This document shows positions 20,288 to 30,300 of a DNA stretch of 64,000 nucleotides, in pieces. Below the pieces are notes generated by a model. That model was not told where the DNA came from, searched no databases, and saw only the letters and a program-made list of their open reading frames with translations. Source of the DNA: an uncultured Olsenella sp. (GTDB taxonomy: Bacteria > Actinomycetota > Coriobacteriia > Coriobacteriales > Atopobiaceae); the NCBI GenBank assembly GCA_900314575.1, contig OMVS01000002.1, forward strand, positions 1-64,000, in the 5' to 3' direction. The translations under genes were made by a program, and so were the position numbers. How positions within the stretch are numbered: position 1 is the first letter of the stretch; each line of letters opens with the position of its first letter.

Positions 20288-21283
20288 ATGTCAAGCACGG
20301 ACGTTACACGATACAAGGTGGCTGTCCTCGCTGGCGGATGGTCTGACGAGCGAGAGATCTCCCTCGAGACTGGCCGTGCGGTCGAGACCGCACTGCACGA
20401 GGCCGGCTTCGAGTCCGTCGAGCTTCTCGACGTCGCCTCCGACAGCTTCCTCTCGGACTTCTCCAACGGCGGATTCGACGTAGCCTTCATCGCCATGCAT
20501 GGCCGCTATGGTGAGGATGGTTGCGTCCAGGGGCTCTGCGAGATAATGCATATGCCTTATACGTTCTCGGGCGTGCTGGCCTCTGCGCTGGCGACTGAGA
20601 AGGACGCTGCGAAGGTCATGTACCGCAACGCGGGCATCCCGACTCCTGAGGGCGTCGACATCGAGGCGGACGACGAACTGACCGAGGAGCTTCTCGATGA
20701 GATAGTCGAGAAGTACGGTCTTCCCCTCTTCGTGAAGCCTGCCTGCAATGGCTCTAGCTATGGCATCACCAAGGTCACCGAGCGCGCCCAGCTCGGCGCC
20801 GCCATCGAGAAGGCGCGTGAGGAGGGCGACAACGTGCTCGTGGAGACGTGCGTCGTAGGAACGGAGATCACCGTTCCTGTCATCGGCAACGATGACCCGC
20901 AGGCCCTCCCGATCGTCGAGATCGTGACCGGCGCAGACTTCTACGACCTCAAGGTGAAGTACGAGCCCTCCTCGCTGCACCACGTCATTCCCGCCCGCCT
21001 CGAGTCGGGCGTCTATGCGAAGGCGCAGAAGTATGCCGTCAAGGCACACGAGGCGCTCGGCTGTCGGGGGTGCTCGAGGAGCGACTTCATTGTCACGGAG
21101 GATGGCACGCCGGTCATCCTCGAGACCAACACCATTCCTGGCATGACCCCAGCAAGCCTGCTTCCCGATTCCGCCAGGCACGGCGGAATCGAGTTCCCTG
21201 ACCTCTGCAAGAGGTTCATCGAGCTCGCGCTTGAGGAGAAGACCGGGGACGAGCCTTCCGCCAAGACCGACGAGGAGGACTAG
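20288..21283 (+). CDS. ddl: D-alanine--D-alanine ligase
   Basis: An ATP-grasp ligase making D-Ala-D-Ala for peptidoglycan. Motifs: LAGGWSDEREISLETG, AMHGRYGEDGCVQG, FVKPACNGSSYGITKV, the metal-site ILETNTIPGMTPASL, and CSRSDF. The start ATG 20288 (MSSTDVTRYKVAVLAGG) follows AAGGAG; the open frame extends upstream, antisense to rlmN, without coding features. The 331 residues include an acidic C-terminal tail. Confidence 0.95.
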   Translation: MSSTDVTRYKVAVLAGGWSDEREISLETGRAVETALHEAGFESVELLDVASDSFLSDFSNGGFDVAFIAMHGRYGEDGCVQGLCEIMHMPYTFSGVLASALATEKDAAKVMYRNAGIPTPEGVDIEADDELTEELLDEIVEKYGLPLFVKPACNGSSYGITKVTERAQLGAAIEKAREEGDNVLVETCVVGTEITVPVIGNDDPQALPIVEIVTGADFYDLKVKYEPSSLHHVIPARLESGVYAKAQKYAVKAHEALGCRGCSRSDFIVTEDGTPVILETNTIPGMTPASLLPDSARHGGIEFPDLCKRFIELALEEKTGDEPSAKTDEED

Positions 21284-21356
21284 CGACTCGCTTGACGTAT
21301 CGTGTAAGTACTACACGATAAGACGTTCGTCATACGTCGACATACATCGGAGACAT

Positions 21357-24326
21357 ATGCACCACACCGATAAGCGCGAAGAAAAGGGGAGCCAGGGCGT
21401 AACGCTCGGCTCCCTCCTTCTTCCCACAACACCGAGCCCGATCAGGAGCATCTACGAGAGCCTCGAGGAGCGTGCGAAGACCTACGACTTCGGTCTTCTC
21501 GAAGAGGACGTCGTCGTTCTCGACACCGAGACGACGGGACTCTCCTTCAAGAACTGCGAGTTGATAGAAATCGCCGCCGCACGACTCTCAGGCCGCGAAG
21601 TCGTGGAGAGGTACCACACCTTCGTTAAGCCGGAGGGACGCATTCCTCCCCAGATTCAGGCGCTCACGAACATCAAAGAGTCAGACGTGGTAGATGCCCC
21701 CGGCGCCGAGGAGGCCGTGGCAGGCCTGGCGGAGTTCGTCGGGGGAATGCCCGTCCTTGCGCACAACGCCATCTTCGACCGAACCTTCGTCGAGAAGGTC
21801 CCCGGAGGCAAGGAGGTATCCGACAACTGGATCGACACCCTCGCACTGTCCAGGATTGCCCTTCCGTGCCTGAAGTCGCATAGGCTTTCGGATATGGCGC
21901 AGGCCTTCCACTGCGACTCGGTGACGCATCGCGCGATGGACGACGTCGATGCGCTCTGTGGAATGTGGCGCGTCATCCTCTGTGGTCTTGCGGCCTGGCC
22001 GGCAGGTCTTCTGGGGAGACTCGCAGACCTGCATCCTGAGATTGACTGGGTCTACCGTCCGATCTTCTCGCATCTCGCATTGGAGACCGAGGGGGCGTCC
22101 TTCTCGCTCAAGGAGGTCCGAGCGCGCCTGGCCATGTCCGCCTGTGATTGCAGCAAGGATGATGCGGCAGAGAGGCTCGATCCCTACGACCTGCCCTCCC
22201 GCGACGAGATGGACGCTGCGTTTGCGAGCGATGGCGTCGTGTCACGCATGTACCACGACTTCGAGTCGAGGCCGGAGCAGGTTGCGATGGCCCAGGAGGT
22301 CCGTGAGGCCTTGGGGACCTCGACACACAGGGCCATCGAGGCGGGGACCGGCGTCGGCAAGTCCATGGCGTACCTGCTACCTGCAATCGAGTTCGCCCAG
22401 AGGAACAACGTGACCGTCGGCGTCGCGACGAAGACGAATGCCCTGACGGACCAGCTTGTCGCCCATGAGTTGCCAGCTCTCGATGCGGTCCTCCCTGACG
22501 GCGTGAGCTTCTGCGCTCTGAAGGGTTACGACCACTACCCTTGTCTCCTGAGGCTCGAGCGAGCCGCATCCGGCGAACTGCCCCTTTCGCAGGTCGACAT
22601 GGGCTACCGCTCGGAGAACGCCGTGGGCTCGGACATGCTGACGGCCATAGCGGTCACTTACGCCTATTCCTCGCAGGTTCTCGAGGGTGATCTCGACGCG
22701 TTGGGTATTCGTTGGCGTTTCGTCCCCCGCAGTATGCTGACCATCGGCCCTTCGGACTGCATCCATAACAGATGCCCCTTCTACCCGAAGGAGTGCTTCA
22801 TCCATGGCGCGCGCCGACGCGCCGCATCTGCAGACATCGTCGTGACGAACCACTCGCTTCTCCTACGAAACGTTGCGGCGGACAACGCCATTCTCCCTCC
22901 CATACGACATTGGATTATCGACGAGGCGCACGGGTTCGAGTCAGAGGCTCGGCGCCAATGGGCGGAGGAGCTGTCTGCCGAGAAGACGCGTGTGACCTTC
23001 GAGCGCCTGGGTGGGAGCAAGACGGGAACGCTTCATGCCCTCCTGGTGTCGATGGCTGGAAGAGAGGGGTCCACACTCGCCGTCGGACTCCTCACGAAGG
23101 CCGCCGCATCCGCGGCGCGTGCCTCCACCGCCACAGCAAGTCTGTATGAGGCGATTCATGGATTGGTGAGGCTTGCGGATCGTACTGGCGGATATGAGAA
23201 CGTGACGCTTTGGATTGACGAGAGGGTCAGGGAGAGCGAGGAGTGGCAGTCTGTGGTCAGAGCCTCGACGGAAGCGGTGGAGAAGCTCTCGGAGACGAGC
23301 AAGTGTCTCGATGAGGCCCGCGAGTCGCTTGCGGAGGTAGACCCCCAGCTTGCTGATGGCTTGGGTGAGGCAATGCGCGGCATCTCAGAGATGACGGACG
23401 CAATCAAGGACATCGTCGTCGCGCCTCAGGACAACATGGTCTACTCGGCTGAGCTCTATCGACAGAGAAAGCGGATCGGCCAGGAGAAGCTGGTGGCGGA
23501 GAAGCTGGATATCGGGGCAGACCTGGCGGAGCGCTGGATGCCCGAGATGGAGAGCGTTATCTTCACGTCCGCGACGATGGCCGTCGGAAAGAGCTTCAAC
23601 CACTTCAACCACGCGGTGGGCTTCGATCGGCTTCAGGCCGAGAAGTACAAGGATCTGCAGTTGGACAGCAGCTATGACTTTGACAACCACATGTCGGTCA
23701 TTCTTGCCCAGGACCTCCCCGCGCCTCAGGATAAATCTTACCTGGCGGCATTGACCGATCTGCTCTTTGACGTGCACACGTCAATGGAAGGCTCTGTGCT
23801 CACGCTTTTCACCAACAGACGCGAGATGGAGCGGGTCTATGCGGACCTCAAGCCGCGTCTGGAGGAGGTTGGCCTTGAAGTGGTGTGCCAGGAGCGGGGA
23901 TCATCCCCACGTCAGCTCCGGGAGAGGTTCCTCGCGGAGAAGCGGCTCTCGTTCATGGCCCTGAAGTCCTTTTGGGAGGGATTCGACGCCGCGGGCGATA
24001 CCTTGCGTTGCGTCGTGATTCCCAAGCTACCGTTTGCGAGCCCGCAGGATCCCCTCGTGAAGGAGCGGGAGCTGAGGGAGGATCGTGCGTGGTGGCGGTA
24101 CTCCCTTCCTGACGCGGTTCTCTCTGTCAAGCAGGCTGCCGGCAGGCTGATCAGGACGGCAGGAGATACGGGTGTATTGGTGCTCGCGGATTCACGGCTT
24201 GTGACGAAGAGGTATGGCCGCGACTTCATCAATTCTCTGCCATCACATAACATCCAACGCCTCGAGACCGAAAACGTTGGCAAATACATTCGAATGTGGC
24301 GTACTACGCATGAGTCGACACGCTAA
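21357..24326 (+). CDS. DinG-family helicase with N-terminal DEDDh exonuclease domain
   Basis: Product of 989 residues. Residues 50-215 are a DnaQ/PolC-like 3'-5' exonuclease (D56 and E58 in LDTETTGL, AHNAIFDRTF, HRAMDDVDA). The rest is an XPD/DinG superfamily-2 helicase: Walker A AGTGVGKS (K335), cysteines C396, C468, C473 and C480 fitting an Fe-S cluster, DEAH box at 522-525, and a C-terminal FWEGFDAAGD plus QAAGRLIRT motif. This is the Firmicutes-type DinG arrangement, in which the helicase activity may be altered. ATG 21357 has GGAG upstream. It is 73 bp after ddl. Confidence 0.92.
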   Translation: MHHTDKREEKGSQGVTLGSLLLPTTPSPIRSIYESLEERAKTYDFGLLEEDVVVLDTETTGLSFKNCELIEIAAARLSGREVVERYHTFVKPEGRIPPQIQALTNIKESDVVDAPGAEEAVAGLAEFVGGMPVLAHNAIFDRTFVEKVPGGKEVSDNWIDTLALSRIALPCLKSHRLSDMAQAFHCDSVTHRAMDDVDALCGMWRVILCGLAAWPAGLLGRLADLHPEIDWVYRPIFSHLALETEGASFSLKEVRARLAMSACDCSKDDAAERLDPYDLPSRDEMDAAFASDGVVSRMYHDFESRPEQVAMAQEVREALGTSTHRAIEAGTGVGKSMAYLLPAIEFAQRNNVTVGVATKTNALTDQLVAHELPALDAVLPDGVSFCALKGYDHYPCLLRLERAASGELPLSQVDMGYRSENAVGSDMLTAIAVTYAYSSQVLEGDLDALGIRWRFVPRSMLTIGPSDCIHNRCPFYPKECFIHGARRRAASADIVVTNHSLLLRNVAADNAILPPIRHWIIDEAHGFESEARRQWAEELSAEKTRVTFERLGGSKTGTLHALLVSMAGREGSTLAVGLLTKAAASAARASTATASLYEAIHGLVRLADRTGGYENVTLWIDERVRESEEWQSVVRASTEAVEKLSETSKCLDEARESLAEVDPQLADGLGEAMRGISEMTDAIKDIVVAPQDNMVYSAELYRQRKRIGQEKLVAEKLDIGADLAERWMPEMESVIFTSATMAVGKSFNHFNHAVGFDRLQAEKYKDLQLDSSYDFDNHMSVILAQDLPAPQDKSYLAALTDLLFDVHTSMEGSVLTLFTNRREMERVYADLKPRLEEVGLEVVCQERGSSPRQLRERFLAEKRLSFMALKSFWEGFDAAGDTLRCVVIPKLPFASPQDPLVKERELREDRAWWRYSLPDAVLSVKQAAGRLIRTAGDTGVLVLADSRLVTKRYGRDFINSLPSHNIQRLETENVGKYIRMWRTTHESTR

Positions 24327-24483
24327 CTGAGTCTTACGAGATGGTATTACGATACGACATGCGTAGTCAGGACGTCGTAAGGCGCTTGACACGTTTGTCA
24401 GAGCTGCACTGAGATGTATTTTGATAATAAAGAATGCATGAGATGTTACCCGGGATAATACGTATTAACGCAGCTAAAACCCA

Positions 24484-24522
24484 GAACGCCATACGTAGCA
24501 AAATTTGTTACGTATGGCGTTC
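24484..24522 (-). terminator. Terminator between dinG and the WYL gene
   Basis: A 14-bp perfect stem (24484-24497 with 24509-24522), loop of 11. On the minus strand it is followed by TGGGTTTTAG, so it most likely ends the minus-strand regulator gene. The rest of 24327-24596 is relatively AT-rich and gene-free. Confidence 0.6.
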
Positions 24523-24596
24523 GTGTAAGACGAAGCCTACGTGTCAGTCAGGGAGGGGAACTGAGTCGTAATACGTGACGCCAGATCCAACCTGCG

Positions 24597-26864
24597 CTAC
24601 TCACCCAGCAAGCTTGAGATGTATTGCCGAACCTCCTGTGCGAGCTCCCTGTCGTCGGTCGCGACGGTGCCACGGCAAGCCGCGACGTGACGCGCGAGCC
24701 AGGGGCGACCATTGCCGTAATACAGTATTCTTGCGTCGAAGGCGGCACCCTCCTCCGTTCCGTCGCGCCCGTCGGTAATGCCTCGACGTTTGCTGACGAC
24801 AGGCACGAGCCCAGGCCACGTGAAAAGCGAGAGGTACCTCGGGTCGGAAAAGCGCAGTCCCACCTCGCGTTGCGGAGAGACGTCGGCTGCGGAGCGTGCC
24901 AGGGAATCCATAAGGTCGGTTTCGGGTGCAGCTAGGCGAGTCTTGACGCGTGCAGGGTTAGGGTCTGTGCCGGCATCCTCGCTTACGAACTCGGCCCCCT
25001 TCTCTCGAGGCATTACATCTGTCATCTTGTCGGTACGAAACGTACGTTCCTGCTTGAGCGCAAGGTCCAGGGCGTCTAGGTACCACGAGTCCCCGCTCCT
25101 GCGCAAGCAAAGGGGTTTGACCTCCCGGTGCCGTGCCTCGGCGTCACAAGTGCCCTGATAGGAGAAGGTGAGTCCGTATCCCTCGGCGAGGGCCTGGGAG
25201 CATAGCCTCACTACAGACTCGTCTTGGTCGGAGGAAGCCAGTGATAGCGAGCGCCTCACTTCCTTTGGGCTGATCGAGGGAGAGGCGTATGAGCTCTCGA
25301 CCTTAATCCGAAGCGGGTCATCTGCCTTCGTACCGAGAGCCTCGAAGGCTGCATGCAGTGCCACGGTCTCATCCTCAGTTAGTCTGAGGGGAAGGCCACG
25401 TAGGGTTCCCGCGAACTCCATGAGGGTGAGACGAGCTTGACCTTCTTCGGCGTAGAGGGAGAGATAGTTACCATCCTCGCCTCCGGCACTAGAGACGAGC
25501 TCGAGGAGCTTTTTGGCCTCGGGCATCTCGATGCCGAGCCTGGAGGAGATTGCCGCGGCAGAAATGGAGTCGCCTTCCTCGCTCAGCGCACCGAGCAGGG
25601 CGACAAGCCTGCGCGCCTCCTGAAGACCTGACCGCCTCCCGCGCGAGCTGACGGCGTTGCTGCGTTTGTCGTAGGGGAGGGTCCGCTTCGTCTCGGCGAC
25701 AGAAGGGGCGGAGCCCTTCGGGCTCGCATGCAGAGGGGGCACGACTTCAGTCGCGAGGCCGTGCTCGAGCGCATCTCTCCACTCCATGACGAGATTGGCA
25801 GGCTCTATCGGACGTATGCCCTCAGCGATGGCCCAGGAGGCGGCTGCGGAGGTGTCACAGACCGTAATACTCCAAATGACGTCGGTATTAGCGATGTGCT
25901 CACTCTGCATTATCGTGGATGACGGACGCGAGTGCCCTGAGACTGCATCCGTATTACTAGGAAGAGGCTCAGGTTCTTGCGGCGAGTTCTCACTGGCTTT
26001 CGTGATGCCGTCCTTCGAACTTGACGCAACGCCCGTGCCGGGACGAACGATCTCCTCGAAGTCACCCCGTCCTCTCGTCTCCGAACGGAACTCATGCAGA
26101 AGCTGCTTCGGGATCCTGAAACGCGCGAGGTAGTTCTCGTGCCCGATCTGGAAGGGTAGCTTGATGTAGTCGCGCACCTCGAAGTCCGAAGGTATGTCAT
26201 ACGTAAGCCTTGAAAGCTCAGACGCCTTCACGATCCGGTCGATGTTGTAGGTGTGCGCAGGCGTGGCCTCCTGACCGGTCTCGAGTCGGATGGCGACCAT
26301 ATACGAGACGCCCCTTAGAGAGAAGAGCCCGCATACGCCAACCGTGCGCTCGACCTGGGTGTCGTCTGCCTTCACGTAGGTAATGCGTAGGGCATGGCGT
26401 GCCGAGAGGCACCGCTCGACCAGCTCCTGTGCCCTCGAGCGCCTGCACGCGCGCTGGTGAAGGCGTGCGACGGTCACCTCCGAGAAGGACCTGTCGATCT
26501 TCGAGAGCGCCATGCGAAGGTCTTCGGCGTAGGGGAAGCTTGGTTCCGAGGCGAAGGGGAGAAGTGCCACGTCGATGGTAAGGGCCTCGGTCGGAGTCAG
26601 GGCGTTCGGCTGCGCAAGGGAGGTCCTGTCAATCGCCCAGGCGGCTGCGCCCGCGGAGACGTCCCTCTTGACGACGAGGCCGCAGCGAGCCAGGCGATAG
26701 CGGTCCCTCTGGAAGGACTTTCTCCTCACCTCGTCGTCACGTCCGGGATAGAAGTTGTCATAGAAGTACGATGTCGGAAGCGGCCTCTTGGCGTTGATGA
26801 GGGCGATTGCAATCGCGAGAATACGCTGGGCCTCAAGGTCCGTCTCGTTTACCTTAACCATCAT
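24597..26864 (-). CDS. Fused PafB-PafC-like WYL-domain transcription regulator
   Basis: A 755-residue protein made of two similar halves. Each has an N-terminal helix-turn-helix-like part (EAQRILAIAIALINAKRPLP... and LQEARRLVALLGALSEEG...) followed by a WYL domain; the second contains SWYLDALDLA and a C-terminal WCX-like tail. In actinobacteria PafB and PafC are usually separate adjacent genes forming a RecA-independent DNA-damage activator. Here they appear as one chain joined by a Ser/Pro/Glu-rich linker of about 120 residues. The start is uncertain (ATG 26864 or 26861; GTGs further up). It lies next to a DinG-type gene, consistent with a damage-response setting. Confidence 0.8.
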   Translation of the reverse strand: MMVKVNETDLEAQRILAIAIALINAKRPLPTSYFYDNFYPGRDDEVRRKSFQRDRYRLARCGLVVKRDVSAGAAAWAIDRTSLAQPNALTPTEALTIDVALLPFASEPSFPYAEDLRMALSKIDRSFSEVTVARLHQRACRRSRAQELVERCLSARHALRITYVKADDTQVERTVGVCGLFSLRGVSYMVAIRLETGQEATPAHTYNIDRIVKASELSRLTYDIPSDFEVRDYIKLPFQIGHENYLARFRIPKQLLHEFRSETRGRGDFEEIVRPGTGVASSSKDGITKASENSPQEPEPLPSNTDAVSGHSRPSSTIMQSEHIANTDVIWSITVCDTSAAASWAIAEGIRPIEPANLVMEWRDALEHGLATEVVPPLHASPKGSAPSVAETKRTLPYDKRSNAVSSRGRRSGLQEARRLVALLGALSEEGDSISAAAISSRLGIEMPEAKKLLELVSSAGGEDGNYLSLYAEEGQARLTLMEFAGTLRGLPLRLTEDETVALHAAFEALGTKADDPLRIKVESSYASPSISPKEVRRSLSLASSDQDESVVRLCSQALAEGYGLTFSYQGTCDAEARHREVKPLCLRRSGDSWYLDALDLALKQERTFRTDKMTDVMPREKGAEFVSEDAGTDPNPARVKTRLAAPETDLMDSLARSAADVSPQREVGLRFSDPRYLSLFTWPGLVPVVSKRRGITDGRDGTEEGAAFDARILYYGNGRPWLARHVAACRGTVATDDRELAQEVRQYISSLLGE

Positions 26865-27369
26865 GTCTGATTCTTGCACGTTAGCAACCCCCAATGCGCG
26901 AAACCTAGGTATACCTGTGCTAATACTGGAAAACACAATGTCTTACACTGCATGACGAGCGGTATTACAGGCGATGCTACATATGTATGTATGCGGTACT
27001 GCAAGCGTGAGACGTAGCGCAGGGAGCAAATTGACCGCCGGAGCCGTGCGAATGGCCCGCGTTCGCCGCCCCACCGGCAAACGGGCGCTCGAGAACCGCA
27101 GGACGCTGGACAGAATACATCTGTTCGGAACCAGGCTCATAGTCGAAGCCGTCTAATAACCGGTCGCGTCCGAGGGAACCGTATCCCGCTGGCGAAGAAG
27201 CGCCCGCTTCGCCCGCGTGACGCGAAGGAGCCTGCCTGCGGCCGAGCCCTGCCGCTCCGCCGGGCCCCAGCAGGGCAGACGCAACCTGCTAGACGTATAC
27301 TCAAGAAACGAATGCGACGAACCGCTGCACCAAAGAGGTACCCAAGAATTCCAGGTAAGGAAAACCAAT
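26865..27369. other. Noncoding region upstream of the WYL gene and the M28-like gene
   Basis: About 500 bp between divergent genes. It holds GTATTAC (26962-26968), which recurs around the WYL gene, and a short AT patch ACATATGTATGTATGC. A possible -10 TATACT near 27293 lies upstream of the M28-like gene. A possible 34-codon Arg-rich reading frame starts at 27051 but is not convincing. Confidence 0.4.
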
Positions 27370-30300
27370 ATGGCCAAGACGCGCGATTACATGGACTATC
27401 TCGATGACGAGATTGGTATCGCCCCCGCAAACAGCCAAGAGGAGTTCCAGGCCGCCGAGACCATCGTCGAGGTGATGAAGGACCACGGCCTCGAACCGTC
27501 GATCCAGGAGTTCGACACCCATCCCCTCGGCAGGCTCATGCCGCAGGTCGTTTCCCTCGTGCTCTTCCTTGCGCTTCTGGTGTGCGGCGTGGCGAACGGC
27601 GCTCCCAAGGTCATCGCCTTCCTGCTCGCCCTGGTCTGCGCCGTCCTTCTCGCCATGAGGCACTTCGGGAGGAACGTGTTCGAGAACCTCGGTCCCGCAA
27701 GACGGAGCCAGAACGTCGTCGCGGTCCACCACGCGACGGGCGACAAGGTCGTCAAGGGTGCGCGCCCGATCGTAATCCTCGCGCACTACGACACCCCGCG
27801 ACAGAACGTTCTGTACTCGAGCTCCCTCGCTCGCTACCAGTCGTTCTTGAAGCGCGCCGCCTTCCCGAGCACCTGCGTCGCCGCAATCGGGTCGCTCTTC
27901 CAGGTGCTTGGCTTCGTTCCATCCGCCGTGCGCCTCTTCGTCTGGGTCGTCGCCCTCGTAGCCTCGCTTCCGATCGTCGTCGTGGCGGTGGCGGCGATCA
28001 TCGAGAACTTCGGCGCATACACCACCGGGTCCAACGACAACAAGTCGTCCGTCGCCGCGCTCATGGCCGTGCTCGCGAAGGTGCGTCCCGGAGAGGACCG
28101 CGTCGACGCAACCATCGAGGGCAAGCCGTACGTCCGTCGCGCGTCCGAGCCCGCCCCTAAGCCCCAGCCCGTCTACGAGGAGGTCCGCGGAGTCCGCCAC
28201 GGCAGGGAGGTCCTCGAGTCGCTCGGCATGCTCCCGGCCGACTGCGAGATCGTGTACGAGGCCCCAAGGCAGATCAACGTCTCCGGCGACGAGGTGGCGG
28301 CGGCAGAGGCGCCGGCGCCGGAGCAGTACCAGACCGAGGCGGCCGACCTCGCCCACGAGCAGGGATTCGTCCAGCAGCCTCAGGCCGAAGAGAACACCTA
28401 TGCGAGCTACGACGAGGAGGCCTACGCAGAGGGGGATCAGCCGTACGACGAGGCGCCCTACGACGACGAGGCGCCCTACGACCAGACCGCGGAGCAGGAG
28501 GGTGCCGCCTCCCATGCGGACCAGGGCTACGGCGCCGGCGACTCGGCGGCGACGGATTCCGATGGCTACGGTCCCGTGGACGAGCAGGGGGTGCAGGACG
28601 TCGCGGACCAATGGCCCGACGATGCGATGGCCAGCGACGGCCAAGGTGCGCAAGTCGCGGAGAAGGACGCGTATGGCGAGCTGTATGCCGAGGAGACAGA
28701 GCCCGCCCCGTCCGCCGGGACGCCCGGGAAGGCGTCTGATGCGGTGCGCGGAACGGGCAAGAGGCTCCTCTCGCGCATCAAGGGCCTCTTCCATCGCGGC
28801 GACGGCGATCCCATCGCGATTCGCCGCGGCAAGGACCTCACCGACGGCGAATCGGTAGATTACAGCGAGTTCGAGGCGAAGTACGAGGGCGACGAGCTCG
28901 ATGATCTCGACGAGCTCGATCGTCCCGCAGGTGCCTCCTTCGCGAGCGAGAAGAGGGTGGCGCCAGACGAGGCCCTTCTCCCGCTAACCCCCGACGACAT
29001 GCCTCAGAACGTCGTGGAGGAGGATGCGCCCCTCGAGGAGGCCGACCTCGCCCCGGTCGAGGGCGTGGCCGTAGAGCCGGCACAGACGGACGACGAGGCG
29101 ACCGCCGTCGCACCAGTCGCCCCAGCGGAGGTCGAAGACGCGGCCGAGAAGGACGTCGAGGTCGTCTCCGTCGCACCCGAGGCCCCGGCCGCCATCCCGG
29201 ACCCCATACGCGTTGACGACTCCGACGTTCGTGACGAGCGCACGTCCCTCTCGGCCGCCGAAGGTCGCGACGAGCAGGCCATAACGACCCAGGCCCCCTC
29301 CGAGGCGGAGCAGGCCACCGCGCGTCGTGCGACCCGCAGGCAGCCCCGACCCGAGTCGGTGCGCGTCGTCCAGGACGAGGCGCACGAGGTGGAGGCGGAG
29401 GTCCTTGTCGAGGAGGATTACGCAGACGCAGAGCCGGGCTCCTCGGAGGAGAAGGAGCCTGAGGGCGTGGTCGCAGCGGCCGATCTCGACTGGGATCAGC
29501 CGGCCGTCGAGGACCCGGAGCGCCCCGCGGAGGAGTCCGAGGACGTCGTCGACCTCTCCAAGGAGGGCGCGGAGGTCCTGCCCGGGGACACCGCAGCCTT
29601 CAAGATGCCCGCAGAGGCTGACGTCGCATACGGGCCCGCGGATGCTTCCCTTTCCGAGGACTCGTATGCCGGAGACGCGTATGCCGAGGACGTCCCCTAC
29701 GACGAGGGCGCGCCTTTCGACGACGAGGCCTACGACGTGGAGGAGAACGACGAGGGCCTGGACTACTCCGACGCCCAGTACGAGCAGGTGGGGACGAACG
29801 ACGAGGCCGAGAAGACCAGCTTCTCCGACCGCGTCCGGGGAGCCTTCTCGCGGCTGCGCCAGCGCCTCGCGCGCAGCGGTGCCCCCGCGGAGGGCGCGGA
29901 CCCCGCTGCCACAGGCGACGCAGCCCCCGATCGGGAGGCAGTCGCCTCCTGCGACGACGGCTTCGCGCCCAGCGACGGGTATTACGCGGACGAGACCGAG
30001 GAGGCGGGCTACGACGACTACGACTCCGACTATGCGGACGCGGACTACGCGGACGAGTCCCTGGAGGACGGCTATGCCGACCTTCCGGAAGAGGCTGGGG
30101 AGCCGGTCGGCGCACCTGACGCCAATCCCCGGGACCCCGAGGGACGCGCTGCGGTCGCGAAGGCGGGAGGCGAGCGCCCCGAGCGCGAGGCGGGCGCCGG
30201 CCGCGATGAAGACGCGGATCGCGATGAAAGCGCAATCCGCGATGAAGACGCCCGCCACGATGGGGACGCCATCCGCGAGGAGCTCGGCGGCCGCGTGAGC

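Noticed and set aside
27051-27155. 34-codon Arg-rich frame upstream of the M28-like gene
   Set aside because: Weak RBS, no conserved features and no downstream arginine-related gene. Unlike the argG leader it lacks supporting context.
24327-27369. Genomic island or mobile element around the WYL gene
   Set aside because: The stretch has AT-richer gaps and a clustered heptamer, but no integrase, transposase, terminal repeats or att-like duplication was seen.
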